Of a DNA stretch of 45,064 nt, positions 35,336-42,676 are shown in pieces; positions within the stretch are counted from its first letter, which is position 1, and each line of letters opens with the position of its first letter. This DNA is from Hyphomicrobiales bacterium (GTDB lineage: Bacteria; Pseudomonadota; Alphaproteobacteria; Rhizobiales; Beijerinckiaceae). The notes beneath the pieces are model-generated. The model saw only the letters and a program-made list of their open reading frames with translations. It was not told the origin of the DNA and did not search any database. The stretch covers positions 1-45,064 of the forward strand of contig JAIXTT010000038.1 in the NCBI GenBank assembly GCA_027483795.1. The letters are read 5' to 3'. The position numbers were made by a program, and so were the translations under genes.

Positions 35336-36472
35336 ATGATCGACGAGACCAAGACGAAAGCCGCCGCGCCCGGCAAGAAGCCCGCGGCCGCCAAGGCCGC
35401 GAAGCCCGCAAAGAGCGTCGCCGCGCCCGCCGACACGAAGCCCGCCGTCGCGGCCGTGAACGGCAAGACCCCCGACCTCGTGAAGGCCGTCCCGGCCGCG
35501 CCCGCCCGCAACCCGTTGAAGCCCAAGCCCGCGACCCCCGTCGTGCCGCTCGAGCGGGTGCGCCCGGTCGAGAGCAAGGCCGTAGCGACGCCTCCCGCGC
35601 CCCAAGTCGATCCTGTCTCGAAGAATCCCGATCCCGTCTCGAAGAATCCCGAGCCTGTCTCGAAGAATCCCGAGCCCGCCCCGGCGAAGCCCGAACCCGT
35701 CGCGGCGAAGCCGGAGCCCGCGCCCCGGACGGAACCCGTCGCGGTCGCCGTCGAGGCCGCTCCCGTCCTCGCGATCGCTCCGGTCGAACCGGTCGCCGCG
35801 CCCGCGCCCGTAGCGCCCCCGGTCGCGGCCGCACCGCAACCCGTCGTCGCGCCCGCCGCGCCCGCCAAGACGGCGGCTCCGGCCGCGAAGGCCAAGATCC
35901 GCCCCGCCAAGATCAGCCCCGCCAAGATCAGCCCCGCCAAGTCCGCCGCCGCGCCCGCGGCCGAGTCCAAGCCCGCAGCCGAGCCCGCAGCCAAGCCGGC
36001 GTCGAAGCCGGGTTCGGGCGAGATCATCGACATCCCGGCCGCGTTCGAAGCCTTCCGCCGCCCGGCGGAAGCCGTCGGCGAGGAACTCCCGAAGACCTTC
36101 CGGACGCTCGCCTCCACCGGCCTCGACCAGACCCGCGACGCCTATCAACGGATGCGGCTCTCGGCCGAACGCCTCGGCGAAGGCTTCGAGGACGGCGCCA
36201 AGGCGGCGCAGACGGGTCTGCATGAGTTCCAGAACCGCTGGTTCGATGCGGTCCGCAGCCAGACCGATGCGACGCTCGGCTTCATGAAGGCGATGAGCGA
36301 AGCCCGTACGTTGTCCGACGTGATCGAGCTGAACGCCGCCCATGCGCGCCGGCGCTTCGAAGACGCCTCGTCCCGGGCGAAGGATCTGGCCGCGGTCGCG
36401 AACCGGACGCTCGTCCGGACCGGCGAAACGGTCCGCAAGGCCGTGACCGACAGCATCGCGCCGCGCGGTTGA
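35336..36472 (+). CDS. phasin-domain protein with long Lys/Ala/Pro-rich N-terminal tail
   Basis: Protein of 378 residues. The C-terminal part (about 225-378) is a phasin domain, seen in RRPAEAVGEELPKTFRTLAS and FQNRWFDAVRSQTDATLGFM. The first 225 residues are low complexity, rich in Ala, Pro, Lys and Glu. They include three VSKNPEP-type repeats (93-113) and three AKISP-type repeats (186-202). The ends of the tail are strongly basic (AAPGKKPAAAKAAKPAK), resembling the AAKP-type DNA-binding tails of the Pseudomonas granule protein PhaF, although those are C-terminal. A role tethering granules to the nucleoid is inference. A good AGAGGAG precedes the ATG. It follows phaP by 136 bases and may share its promoter. 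Confidence 0.85.
   Translation: MIDETKTKAAAPGKKPAAAKAAKPAKSVAAPADTKPAVAAVNGKTPDLVKAVPAAPARNPLKPKPATPVVPLERVRPVESKAVATPPAPQVDPVSKNPDPVSKNPEPVSKNPEPAPAKPEPVAAKPEPAPRTEPVAVAVEAAPVLAIAPVEPVAAPAPVAPPVAAAPQPVVAPAAPAKTAAPAAKAKIRPAKISPAKISPAKSAAAPAAESKPAAEPAAKPASKPGSGEIIDIPAAFEAFRRPAEAVGEELPKTFRTLASTGLDQTRDAYQRMRLSAERLGEGFEDGAKAAQTGLHEFQNRWFDAVRSQTDATLGFMKAMSEARTLSDVIELNAAHARRRFEDASSRAKDLAAVANRTLVRTGETVRKAVTDSIAPRG
35612..35674 (+). repeat. three tandem 21-bp repeats in the tailed phasin gene
   Basis: CCTGTCTCGAAGAATCCCGAT is followed by two further copies with one or two changes each, encoding PVSKNPD/E three times. The near identity at DNA level, including at silent positions, points to recent slippage expansion. 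Confidence 0.9.
35891..35941 (+). repeat. three tandem 15-bp repeats in the tailed phasin gene
   Basis: GCCAAGATCCGCCCC is followed by two exact copies of GCCAAGATCAGCCCC and a partial fourth unit. It encodes AKIRP-AKISP-AKISP-AK, a basic Lys/Pro repeat. Confidence 0.9.
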
Positions 36473-36474
36473 GC

Positions 36475-36511
36475 GCCCGATGACATCGTCGGGCCGCGCT
36501 TCGGCGCGGCC
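36475..36511 (+). terminator. overlapping hairpins after the second phasin gene
   Basis: GCCCGA-N8-TCGGGC (36475-36494) overlaps the 8-bp stem GGCCGCGC-TTCG-GCGCGGCC (36492-36511), which has a UUCG tetraloop. The two stems share bases 36492-36494, so they cannot both form fully. A further 14-bp palindrome GCCCGCATGCGGGC lies at 36529-36542. No T-run follows. Probably the 3' end of the phasin transcript. Confidence 0.5.
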
Positions 36512-36561
36512 TCCCGCGCCTCGGCCTTGCCCGCATGCGGGCGGACCGGGGCGTTTCGCGC

Positions 36562-36590
36562 TTGAAATCCGTTTCTTGCGGGACTAGGTT
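36562..36590 (+). promoter_or_regulatory. candidate tRNA-His promoter
   Basis: TTGAAA (36562-36567) and TAGGTT (36585-36590) are separated by 17 bases, ending 17 bases before the mature tRNA 5' end, a normal leader length for a tRNA gene. The -10 box is a weak match. Confidence 0.45.
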
Positions 36591-36607
36591 CGCGCCGCTT
36601 CCGAAGG

Positions 36608-36684
36608 GCAGCTGTAGCTCAGTTGGTTAGAGCACCAGATTGTGGATCTGGGGGTCCCCCGTTCGAGCCGGGGCAGCTGTACCA
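36608..36684 (+). tRNA. tRNA-His (anticodon GTG), G1:U72, A73 form
   Basis: Cloverleaf with encoded CCA: acceptor GCAGCTG/CAGCTGT, anticodon stem CCAGA/TCTGG with loop TTGTGGA (anticodon GTG), and T stem CCCCG/CGGGG with loop TTCGAGC. Pair 1:72 is G:U and the discriminator is A73, not the usual C73. In most bacteria tRNA-His carries an extra G-1 opposite C73. This variant matches the alphaproteobacterial clade whose HisRS recognises G1:U72 and the anticodon. The genomic base before G1 is a G but is not expected to be retained. Confidence 0.95.
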
Positions 36685-36792
36685 CTTTTCTCGGATCGTC
36701 CGAGACGATGCGCGTGGCCGCGCGCCCGCATCGCGGGCGGGGGAGGTCGAGACCTCGCCCGCACCCGGATCGGCGTCGCGCGGCCGAGGCGC

Positions 36793-37821
36793 TCAGTCCT
36801 CGTAGGTGACCGCGCCGCGGCCCAGAAGCTTCTCGTCGATGATCGTGTCGAAGATGCTTTCGATCTCGGTGAAATGCGTCCGCATCCCGACCACGGGCTT
36901 GATCAGGCCGCGGGCCATCACTTCCATGGTCTCGATGAGCTCGGTCCGCGTCGAGTGACGCGATCCCGTCACCACCTTTTCCGTCAGCATCATCTGCCGC
37001 GGATTGACGGAGATGTCGCCCTTGCCGACGCCGATGATCACCGCCCGTCCGCCGGTCGCGAGGCTGTCATAGGCGGCCTGGAAGGTCAGGCCGTGACCGA
37101 CATAGTCGACGGCCGCGTTCACGCCGCGCCCGCCCGTCAGGCGCTTGGCCTCCGCCGCCACGTCGGGCGTCCGCTTCACGTTGATGAGCTCGTCCGCGCC
37201 CCATTCCTTGGCCAAGGCGAGCTTCTCGTCCGACACGTCGACCGCGATGATCCGTGCGCCGAACAGCTTGGCGACCTGCAGCCCGTGGATGCCGACGCCC
37301 CCGCCCGCACCGATCAGCATCACCGTGTCGTGCGGGTTGATCTTCGCCCGCTCGCGCATGCAGTGCCAATTGGTGTTGACCGCGTCCGTCGCCATCGCGG
37401 CGGCCTCGTAATCGAGACCCTCCGGGATATGCAGCATGTTGTCGGCCGGCAGGCAGACATATTGCTGGAAGCCGCCGTCGCGATGCACGCCGACGAAGCC
37501 GCCGAAATTCTCGCACAGCGTCTCGCGTCCGCCGCGGCACCAGCGGCACCGGTTGCAGGTGAGATAGAAATAGGTGGCGACGCGGTCGCCGGGCTTCAGG
37601 GCCGTCACGCCCGCCCCGGTCTCGACGATGTCGCCCGCCAGTTCATGTCCCATCACGCGGGGCGCTTCGCCGCCGAAACTGCCGTTGCGCATGTTCAGCA
37701 GCGTCAGGCCGACGGCCGCCGACCTGACCTTGAGCAAGGCTTCGCCGGGCCCCGGTTTCGGGATCGGCCGCTCGTGCAGCTTCGACCTTTCGCCCCAGCG
37801 TTCGACCACCATGGCCTTCAT
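36793..37821 (-). CDS. zinc-type (MDR) alcohol dehydrogenase family protein
   Basis: Medium-chain dehydrogenase of 342 residues. The GroES-like N-terminal domain has the conserved GHELAGDIVETGAGV (about 57-71) and a complete structural-zinc lobe CNRCRWCRGGRETLC (about 90-104). The Rossmann domain carries GAGGGVGIHGLQVAKLFGA (about 172-190) for NAD(P). The first catalytic-zinc Cys, normally in a GxCxxD-like context near residue 38, is replaced by Gly (AAVGLTLLNMRNG), and the third ligand region (MATDAVNTNW) has no Cys. Catalytic zinc binding is therefore doubtful. It is the last gene of a TRAP transporter operon (43 bases after dctM), so its substrate is probably the transported compound or a derivative. 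Confidence 0.88.
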   Translation of the reverse strand: MKAMVVERWGERSKLHERPIPKPGPGEALLKVRSAAVGLTLLNMRNGSFGGEAPRVMGHELAGDIVETGAGVTALKPGDRVATYFYLTCNRCRWCRGGRETLCENFGGFVGVHRDGGFQQYVCLPADNMLHIPEGLDYEAAAMATDAVNTNWHCMRERAKINPHDTVMLIGAGGGVGIHGLQVAKLFGARIIAVDVSDEKLALAKEWGADELINVKRTPDVAAEAKRLTGGRGVNAAVDYVGHGLTFQAAYDSLATGGRAVIIGVGKGDISVNPRQMMLTEKVVTGSRHSTRTELIETMEVMARGLIKPVVGMRTHFTEIESIFDTIIDEKLLGRGAVTYED

Positions 37822-37864
37822 ATGCGTGTACTCCTGCGTTGCGGGCCGACGTCGGGGCGCGCCG

Positions 37865-39193
37865 CTATTGGAAGAATTGGATCAGGTAGGTCGTCGTGAT
37901 CGGGAAGAAGTAGACGATCGCGACGACGATCATGAGCATGATGCAGAAGGGCAAGGCCCCGAGGAAGATCGTCGACATGCTCACGGGTTCGTTCGGGATC
38001 ACCGCCCGCACCGCATAGACGACGAGGCCGAAGGGCGGGGTGAGAAGGCCCGCTTCGATCGTCAGGATGCCCATCAGCGCGAAGGCCAGCGGATCCACCC
38101 CGATCTTCATCGCGATCGGCGCGAAGATCGGCACCGTCAGCAGCATGATCGAGATCGAGTCGATGATGGTGCCGAGGATCAGCCACACCACGACCATGAA
38201 GATCAGCATGCCTTCCGGCGACATGCCGCTGCCCGTGATCATGGACTGCAGCTGATTGCCGATGCCGCTCATCTGCAGCGTGCGGGAATAGAGCTGCGCG
38301 GCGAAGACGATGATCATCAGGGGGGTCGCCGTACGGCCCACCGAGAGCACCGCCTTGTAGATCTCGTCGATCTTCATGCCCTTGACGAGGCCGACCCCGA
38401 GCGCGACGAGCGCGCCGATGCCCGCGCCTTCCGTGGGCGTGAAGAGGCCCGCCCAGATGCCGCCCAGCGCGCCGCAGACGATGGCGATCAGGCCGATGAC
38501 GCTGATCGTCATGTCGGTTCCCGACGGTCCTTTGGTCTCGACGCCGGCGTCCTCCGCGCCGCGGACTCCGTGCCCGACGATGTCCGGCCGGATGAAGGAG
38601 ACGGCGAAGATGTAGACCGCCATGAGCCCCGCGAGGATGAAGCCGGGAATGATGCCCGCGAGGAAGAGATGGCCGATCGACAGATCGGTCAGGATCCCCC
38701 AGACCACCATCAGGATGCTGGGCGGGATCAGCATGCCCAGACAGGCGCTGCCGCTGATCAGACCGAGCGAGAAATGCGGCTCGTAGCCGCCCCGCTTCAT
38801 CTGCGGATAGGCGATGGCCGTGAAGGTCGTGGCGGACGCGAGGCTCGTGCCGGAGACGAAGGCGAAGACGACGTTGCCCATGACGGTGGCATAGGCGAAG
38901 CGCCCGCGCAGACCCTTGAAGGCGCGATCGATGCCCCAATAAAGGTCGTAGGCGATGCCCGATCGGGCGATGAATTCGCCCATCAGGAGAAACAGCGGCA
39001 CCACGGCGAAGACGTAGTCGCGCAGGGCGTTGTAGGCCGTCGTGCTCAGGAAGGCGATCGAGATCTCGACGTCCTGCGTCGAGATGAAGATCGCCAGAAG
39101 GCTGACGACGCCGAGGGAGACCGCCACTTCGACGCCCGCGAAGACGAGGAACAGCAGCAGCCCGAGAACGAGCAGAGGGGCATAGGCTTCCAT
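37865..39193 (-). CDS. TRAP transporter large permease (DctM family)
   Basis: Membrane protein of 442 residues with about 12 helices, the ion-coupled translocator of a TRAP transporter. Typical parts are VPLFLLMGEFIARSGIA (about 66-82), FAFVSGTSLASATTFTAIAY (about 110-129), SACLGMLIPPSILMVVWGIL and, near the C-terminus, AGLLTPPFGLVVYAVRAV. It starts 15 bases after dctQ. The substrate is not evident; TRAP systems usually take C4-dicarboxylates or other organic acids. Confidence 0.95.
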   Translation of the reverse strand: MEAYAPLLVLGLLLFLVFAGVEVAVSLGVVSLLAIFISTQDVEISIAFLSTTAYNALRDYVFAVVPLFLLMGEFIARSGIAYDLYWGIDRAFKGLRGRFAYATVMGNVVFAFVSGTSLASATTFTAIAYPQMKRGGYEPHFSLGLISGSACLGMLIPPSILMVVWGILTDLSIGHLFLAGIIPGFILAGLMAVYIFAVSFIRPDIVGHGVRGAEDAGVETKGPSGTDMTISVIGLIAIVCGALGGIWAGLFTPTEGAGIGALVALGVGLVKGMKIDEIYKAVLSVGRTATPLMIIVFAAQLYSRTLQMSGIGNQLQSMITGSGMSPEGMLIFMVVVWLILGTIIDSISIMLLTVPIFAPIAMKIGVDPLAFALMGILTIEAGLLTPPFGLVVYAVRAVIPNEPVSMSTIFLGALPFCIMLMIVVAIVYFFPITTTYLIQFFQ

Positions 39194-39208
39194 GATCGTG
39201 AACTCGCG

Positions 39209-39739
39209 TCAGATATGCTGCTGGGGAGGAAGCGTGGGATCCACGTATCGCGCCCAAGGCGGATCGGAGGCGAGTTCGACGATCCGCAGGAGGTAATAGA
39301 GGCTCGCCATCCAGCAGCCGATCACCACCGAGAAACGTCCCGGCCAGGCGGGCACGTCGACGACGCTCTCGCCTTCCATCTCGTTGTTCACCCAGGCCGT
39401 GACGGCGGGCTCGAAGGCCCCGAGGCCGACGGCGAAGAAGAACAACGCGCCCAGCACGGCGCCGAGAATGCCGATCCTGTCGGCGACCCGCTTCGGCAGC
39501 GCGCCGACCATGATGTCGACGGCCAGCATGCTGCGCGTCCGCACCGCGAAGGGCAGCTGCAGGAAGACGATGACGATCAGAAGATTGCGGATGTATTCGG
39601 CCGTTCCGTAGAACTTCAGTCCCAGAAAACGCGCCGTGATCTCGACGAAGATGAAGAAGGACGCGCCGAAGGCGCAGAACGCCGTCAACACCATCATCAT
39701 CCGGGCGGACGAATCCATGCCCTTCAGCAGCTTGATCAT
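39209..39739 (-). CDS. TRAP transporter small permease (DctQ family)
   Basis: Membrane protein of 176 residues with four predicted helices, the DctQ partner of the large permease. The family pattern is visible in FIFVEITARFLGLKFYGTAE (about 29-48), VFLQLPFAVRTRSMLAVDI (about 57-75) and ASLYYLLRIVELASDPPW near the C-terminus. The start at ATG 39739 was chosen at the family's usual N-terminus; the frame is open upstream into the dctP stop region. It lies 59 bases after dctP. Confidence 0.92.
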   Translation of the reverse strand: MIKLLKGMDSSARMMMVLTAFCAFGASFFIFVEITARFLGLKFYGTAEYIRNLLIVIVFLQLPFAVRTRSMLAVDIMVGALPKRVADRIGILGAVLGALFFFAVGLGAFEPAVTAWVNNEMEGESVVDVPAWPGRFSVVIGCWMASLYYLLRIVELASDPPWARYVDPTLPPQQHI

Positions 39740-39798
39740 CGGTTCCCCCAACCCCTGATGTCGATGCGGGCGGGGTGAGCCCCGCCCGCACGATCGGT

Positions 39799-40869
39799 TC
39801 AGTCGAGCTTGGCCTTCACGGGCCACTTGTAGCCCGCGGCTTCGGTGGCTGCGATGTAGGACCGCATCACCTTCTGCATGGGGACCTTGTTGTCGTTCTC
39901 GAACTTCTTGGCATGCGCGGCGGTGCCCGCGACGAGCATTTCCGCCCAAGCCTGACGTTCGGCGTCCGGCACCTTCACCACGTTGACGCCGCGGCTCCTG
40001 ATGGCGGCCAGCGTCTTGTCGCCGACCTCGCGGGTGAACGGGCCCGCCTTGCCTTCCATGTCGCGACCGACTTCGAGGATGATGTCCTGAACTTCCTTCG
40101 GCAGGCGGCCGAAGCGGCGCTCATTGATCGTCAGCGAGGTCACGGTCATCGAGCCGAAGGACGCATCCACGAAATTCGGCGCGACTTCGAAGAGCTTCAG
40201 CGAATCCATGACCGAGAGGAAGATGATCATGGAGTCGATCAGGCCGGTCTGCAGCGACGTGTACATGTCCGGACCGGGCACCGAGACGGGCAGCGCGCCC
40301 GCGTTCTCGACCCAGAAGGCGTTCGGGCCGGCGGCCCCGATCTTGCGGCCCTTCACTTCCGTCGCCTTGGCGATGGGCGTCCGCGCGACGAGGTTGTAGG
40401 GCTCGAACGGCACGAGCGAGAGAAGGCGCTGGCCATGGCCCTCGAACTGCTTGCCGAGTTCGGGATTGGCGTCATAGACCTTGCGGGTCGCCTTGACCGA
40501 GACTTCCGGGTCGCTCGGGCCGAAGGGCAGATACATCGGGAAATTGTTCAGCGCGAGCCGCTGGGGCTCGTGGCAGATGCAGAAAATGCCGATGTCGACG
40601 ACGCCGTTCTTCACGGATTCGAGGACTTCGTTCGTCTTCGCGACCGACCCCGAGAAGCCTTCCACGAACTCGATGTCGTGGCCCGTCTTCTCCTTCACCC
40701 GCTTCTTCACTTCGGGCATGAAGTAGGTCTGGGTCAACTGAATGAAGTGCCAGCTCGGGCTGTGCCCGGAAGCGATCTTCAGCGTGAATTTTTCGGCCGC
40801 GGCTTCGCCGGTCCAACCGATGCTGCCCATGACCGCCGCGGCGGTCAGGAACCATCCCTTGAGGCTCAT
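39799..40869 (-). CDS. TRAP transporter substrate-binding protein (DctP family)
   Basis: Periplasmic binding protein of 356 residues. The signal peptide is MSLKGWFLTAAAVMGSIGWT plus GEAAAE, with cleavage after the Ala cluster (about residue 25). The mature protein opens KFTLKIASGHSPSWHFIQLT, the DctP pattern. VKGRKIGAAGPNAFWVENAG (about 173-192) contains the region where the conserved substrate-binding Arg of DctP proteins lies, and LQTGLIDSMIIFLSVMDSLK follows. It is the first gene of the dctP-dctQ-dctM-dehydrogenase operon. Its promoter region has a TTGACA box and an AT-rich dyad. Confidence 0.94.
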   Translation of the reverse strand: MSLKGWFLTAAAVMGSIGWTGEAAAEKFTLKIASGHSPSWHFIQLTQTYFMPEVKKRVKEKTGHDIEFVEGFSGSVAKTNEVLESVKNGVVDIGIFCICHEPQRLALNNFPMYLPFGPSDPEVSVKATRKVYDANPELGKQFEGHGQRLLSLVPFEPYNLVARTPIAKATEVKGRKIGAAGPNAFWVENAGALPVSVPGPDMYTSLQTGLIDSMIIFLSVMDSLKLFEVAPNFVDASFGSMTVTSLTINERRFGRLPKEVQDIILEVGRDMEGKAGPFTREVGDKTLAAIRSRGVNVVKVPDAERQAWAEMLVAGTAAHAKKFENDNKVPMQKVMRSYIAATEAAGYKWPVKAKLD

Positions 40870-40961
40870 CCTGTGTCTCTCCCCGTTGGCTCGGCCGTCC
40901 GCGTCCCGTCTTCGGGATCTTCGGCAAGCACCGGGGAGCCGGCGCAGGGTCCGAGCGAGCT

Positions 40962-40991
40962 AATTAAGCGATCGATAATTTAGACTGTCAA
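40962..40991 (-). promoter_or_regulatory. TRAP operon promoter with overlapping dyad
   Basis: Read on the minus strand, TTGACA (40991-40986) is followed after 18 bases by TTAATT (40967-40962). The dyad AATTA-N9-TAATT (40962-40980) covers the -10 box and spacer, where a repressor would block polymerase. The leader to the dctP start would be about 85 bases. GntR or LysR-type control is possible; no regulator gene adjoins. Confidence 0.6.
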
Positions 40992-41271
40992 GCAAATGCC
41001 GGCGCGATTCTTCAGCCTCTCGAAACCGCTTCTTCGTCCGGCCGTTTCATGATCTTTTACAGAGACTTGAGCGCTTATCCGACGATCGCCGGCACGCATC
41101 GGAACATCGGCCGTTTCGGGCATCGGGAACCAAAGACGCGCATGCGTCACCGCCTTGGAAGAGGGCACGCTTCGAATCCGTCGCCCGGTTTCCGCTACGG
41201 CATCCGAGGGCGGCAGGCGGTCGTGGACGACGCGACCGCGTCGGACGTTTCACGCTCCGCGCCCCCGCGAG
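40992..41271. other. intergenic stretch without recognised gene
   Basis: Middle of the 531-base gap between dctP and nfu. Short frames run through it, but none has a credible start, codon pattern or family motif. It contains a small stem GACGC-GCAT-GCGTC near 41138 and two copies of GGCCGTTTC. Nothing further is supported. Confidence 0.6.
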
Positions 41272-41320
41272 TTGATCGCGACGCGAAACTTCCCCATATT
41301 CCGTTTCGAACCATTCTAAA
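41272..41320 (+). promoter_or_regulatory. nfu promoter with Irr-type iron-control element
   Basis: TTGATC (41272-41277) and CATATT (41295-41300) have a 17-base spacer. Immediately after, TTTCGAA-CCA-TTCTAAA (41304-41320) matches the iron-control element recognised by Irr in Rhizobiales (TTTRGAAYNRTTCYAAA as I recall it) with one mismatch. The element covers the expected transcription start, a repressing position. It lies 80 bases upstream of the nfu ATG. Confidence 0.68.
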
Positions 41321-41400
41321 CTGCCTCGGGCCGCAGCGCGGACCGGCGGCGGAACGAAACGCCCGGCCGCGGCCTTGCCCCGCGGAACGAGGAGACGGCG

Positions 41401-41973
41401 ATGTTCATCCAGACCGAAGCGACCCCGAACCCGGCGACCCTGAAATTCATCCCCGGCCGCGTCGTGATGCCCGAAGGCACGCTCGACATCCGCGACGCGC
41501 GGGCGGGCGAGCGCTCCCCGCTGGCGCGGCGGCTCTTCGCGGTCGACGGCGTGACCGCCGTCTTCTTCGGCTCCGACTTCGTGACGGTGACCAAGCGCGA
41601 AGGCGAGTGGCAGCATCTCAAGCCCGCGGTCCTCGGCGCGATCATGGAGCATTTCCTTTCGGGCGATCCGCTGGTCGAAGGCGGGGAAGCGGCCGCGGCC
41701 GCGGCGGCGAACGACGCGGAGGACGAGTTCTTCGACGATGCCGACGCTCCCACCGTCGCGACCATCAAGGAACTGCTCGAAAGCCGCATCCGTCCCGCCG
41801 TGGCGGGCGACGGCGGCGACATCACCTTCCGCGGCTTCAAGGACGGCGTGGTCTATCTCGCGATGAAGGGCTCCTGCGCGGGCTGCCCCTCCTCCACCGC
41901 CACGCTCAAGCACGGCATCCAGAACCTGCTCCGCCATTTCCTGCCGGACGTGCGCGAGGTCCAGCAGATCTGA
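41401..41973 (+). CDS. NFU-type iron-sulfur cluster carrier protein
   Basis: NfuA/NFU1-type protein of 190 residues that receives [Fe-S] clusters from the scaffold and passes them to client enzymes. The N-terminal Nfu domain starts [20 protein letters not shown] and runs to about residue 90 ([20 protein letters not shown]). The C-terminal NifU domain (about 115-185) has [18 protein letters not shown] and the cluster-binding CxxC in [18 protein letters not shown]. An acidic, Ala-rich linker joins the two. An ICE-like element in the promoter suggests repression by Irr under low iron, and a strong terminator ends the gene. Confidence 0.95.
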   Translation: MFIQTEATPNPATLKFIPGRVVMPEGTLDIRDARAGERSPLARRLFAVDGVTAVFFGSDFVTVTKREGEWQHLKPAVLGAIMEHFLSGDPLVEGGEAAAAAAANDAEDEFFDDADAPTVATIKELLESRIRPAVAGDGGDITFRGFKDGVVYLAMKGSCAGCPSSTATLKHGIQNLLRHFLPDVREVQQI

Positions 41974-42005
41974 GCACTGGAAGCGGCGCGGCCGCGCTCC
42001 AATTG

Positions 42006-42036
42006 AGGCTCCGCAAACCCTTTGCGGAGCCTTTTT
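42006..42036 (+). terminator. intrinsic terminator after nfu, abutting the next start codon
   Basis: A perfect 12-bp stem AGGCTCCGCAAA / TTTGCGGAGCCT with loop CCC is followed by TTTT, a textbook terminator 32 bases after the nfu stop. One base after the T-run the next gene's ATG begins. The only Shine-Dalgarno-like sequence of that gene (GGAG, 42026-42029) lies inside the 3' arm of the stem. Confidence 0.93.
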
Positions 42037-42037
42037 C

Positions 42038-42643
42038 ATGACCGATCCCGTCTTCCGCGCCCCGCTCGATGCGGCGACGCTCGACCGGCTCTTCACGGAG
42101 GCGCGGTCGCACAATGCCTGGCGGGACCGGCCCGTCGAGGACGCGCAGCTCCGGCGCCTCGCCGACCTGATCAAGGCCGCGCCCACCAGCGCCAACTGCT
42201 CTCCCGCCCGCATCGTCTTCGTGACGTCGCAAGAGGCCAAGGAGCGGCTGAAACCCTGTCTCGCGCCCGGCAACGTCGACAAGACCATGAGCGCGCCCGT
42301 CACCGCGATCATCGGCATGGACACGGCGTTCCACGAGAAGCTGCCGCGGCTCTTCCCGCATGCGGATGCGCGCAGCTGGTTCGAGGGCAAGCCGGAACTG
42401 ATCGAGGCCACCGCCTTCCGCAATTCCTCGCTGCAGGGCGGCTATCTCATCATGGCGGCGCGCGCGCTCGGCCTCGACGTCGGCCCGCTGTCGGGCTTCG
42501 ACGCGGCGAAAGTCGAGGAAGCCTTCTTCCCCTGCGGGACGATCAAGGCCAATTTCCTGTGTAATCTCGGCTACGGCGATTCGTCGGCGCTCTTCCCGCG
42601 CTCCCCGCGTTTCGCCTTCGAGGAATTCTGTTCGATCGTCTGA
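42038..42643 (+). CDS. RutE/HadB-like nitroreductase family protein (malonic semialdehyde reductase type)
   Basis: FMN-dependent nitroreductase-family protein of 201 residues, the size of E. coli RutE. Family-like parts are [20 protein letters not shown] (about 16-35), [20 protein letters not shown] (about 44-63) and [20 protein letters not shown] (about 124-143). RutE reduces malonic semialdehyde to 3-hydroxypropionate in pyrimidine breakdown; other rut genes are absent here, so the substrate is uncertain. The start codon directly follows the nfu terminator, which hides its only ribosome-binding site. It interrupts the path from nfu to tsaB. Confidence 0.88.
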   Translation: MTDPVFRAPLDAATLDRLFTEARSHNAWRDRPVEDAQLRRLADLIKAAPTSANCSPARIVFVTSQEAKERLKPCLAPGNVDKTMSAPVTAIIGMDTAFHEKLPRLFPHADARSWFEGKPELIEATAFRNSSLQGGYLIMAARALGLDVGPLSGFDAAKVEEAFFPCGTIKANFLCNLGYGDSSALFPRSPRFAFEEFCSIV

Positions 42644-42676
42644 GGACCGGAGCACGGTCCCGAGAGGCCCGGCCCC

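Noticed and set aside
35612-35941. CRISPR-like repeats
   Set aside because: The tandem units are in frame, contiguous without spacers and code for low-complexity protein.
34538-36117. Minus-strand continuation of the kinase frame across both phasin genes
   Set aside because: High-G+C open frame antisense to the phasins, composed of Ala/Gly repeats; kinase similarity and a ribosome-binding site support the start at 34527.
40980-41168. Short minus-strand frame upstream of dctP
   Set aside because: Sixty-two residues with no recognisable features, no good start signal, and overlap with the TRAP promoter.
41049-42041. Long plus-strand frame of 330 residues overlapping nfu
   Set aside because: It is Arg/Pro-rich out-of-frame translation of nfu and its leader, while nfu itself has full family motifs in another frame.
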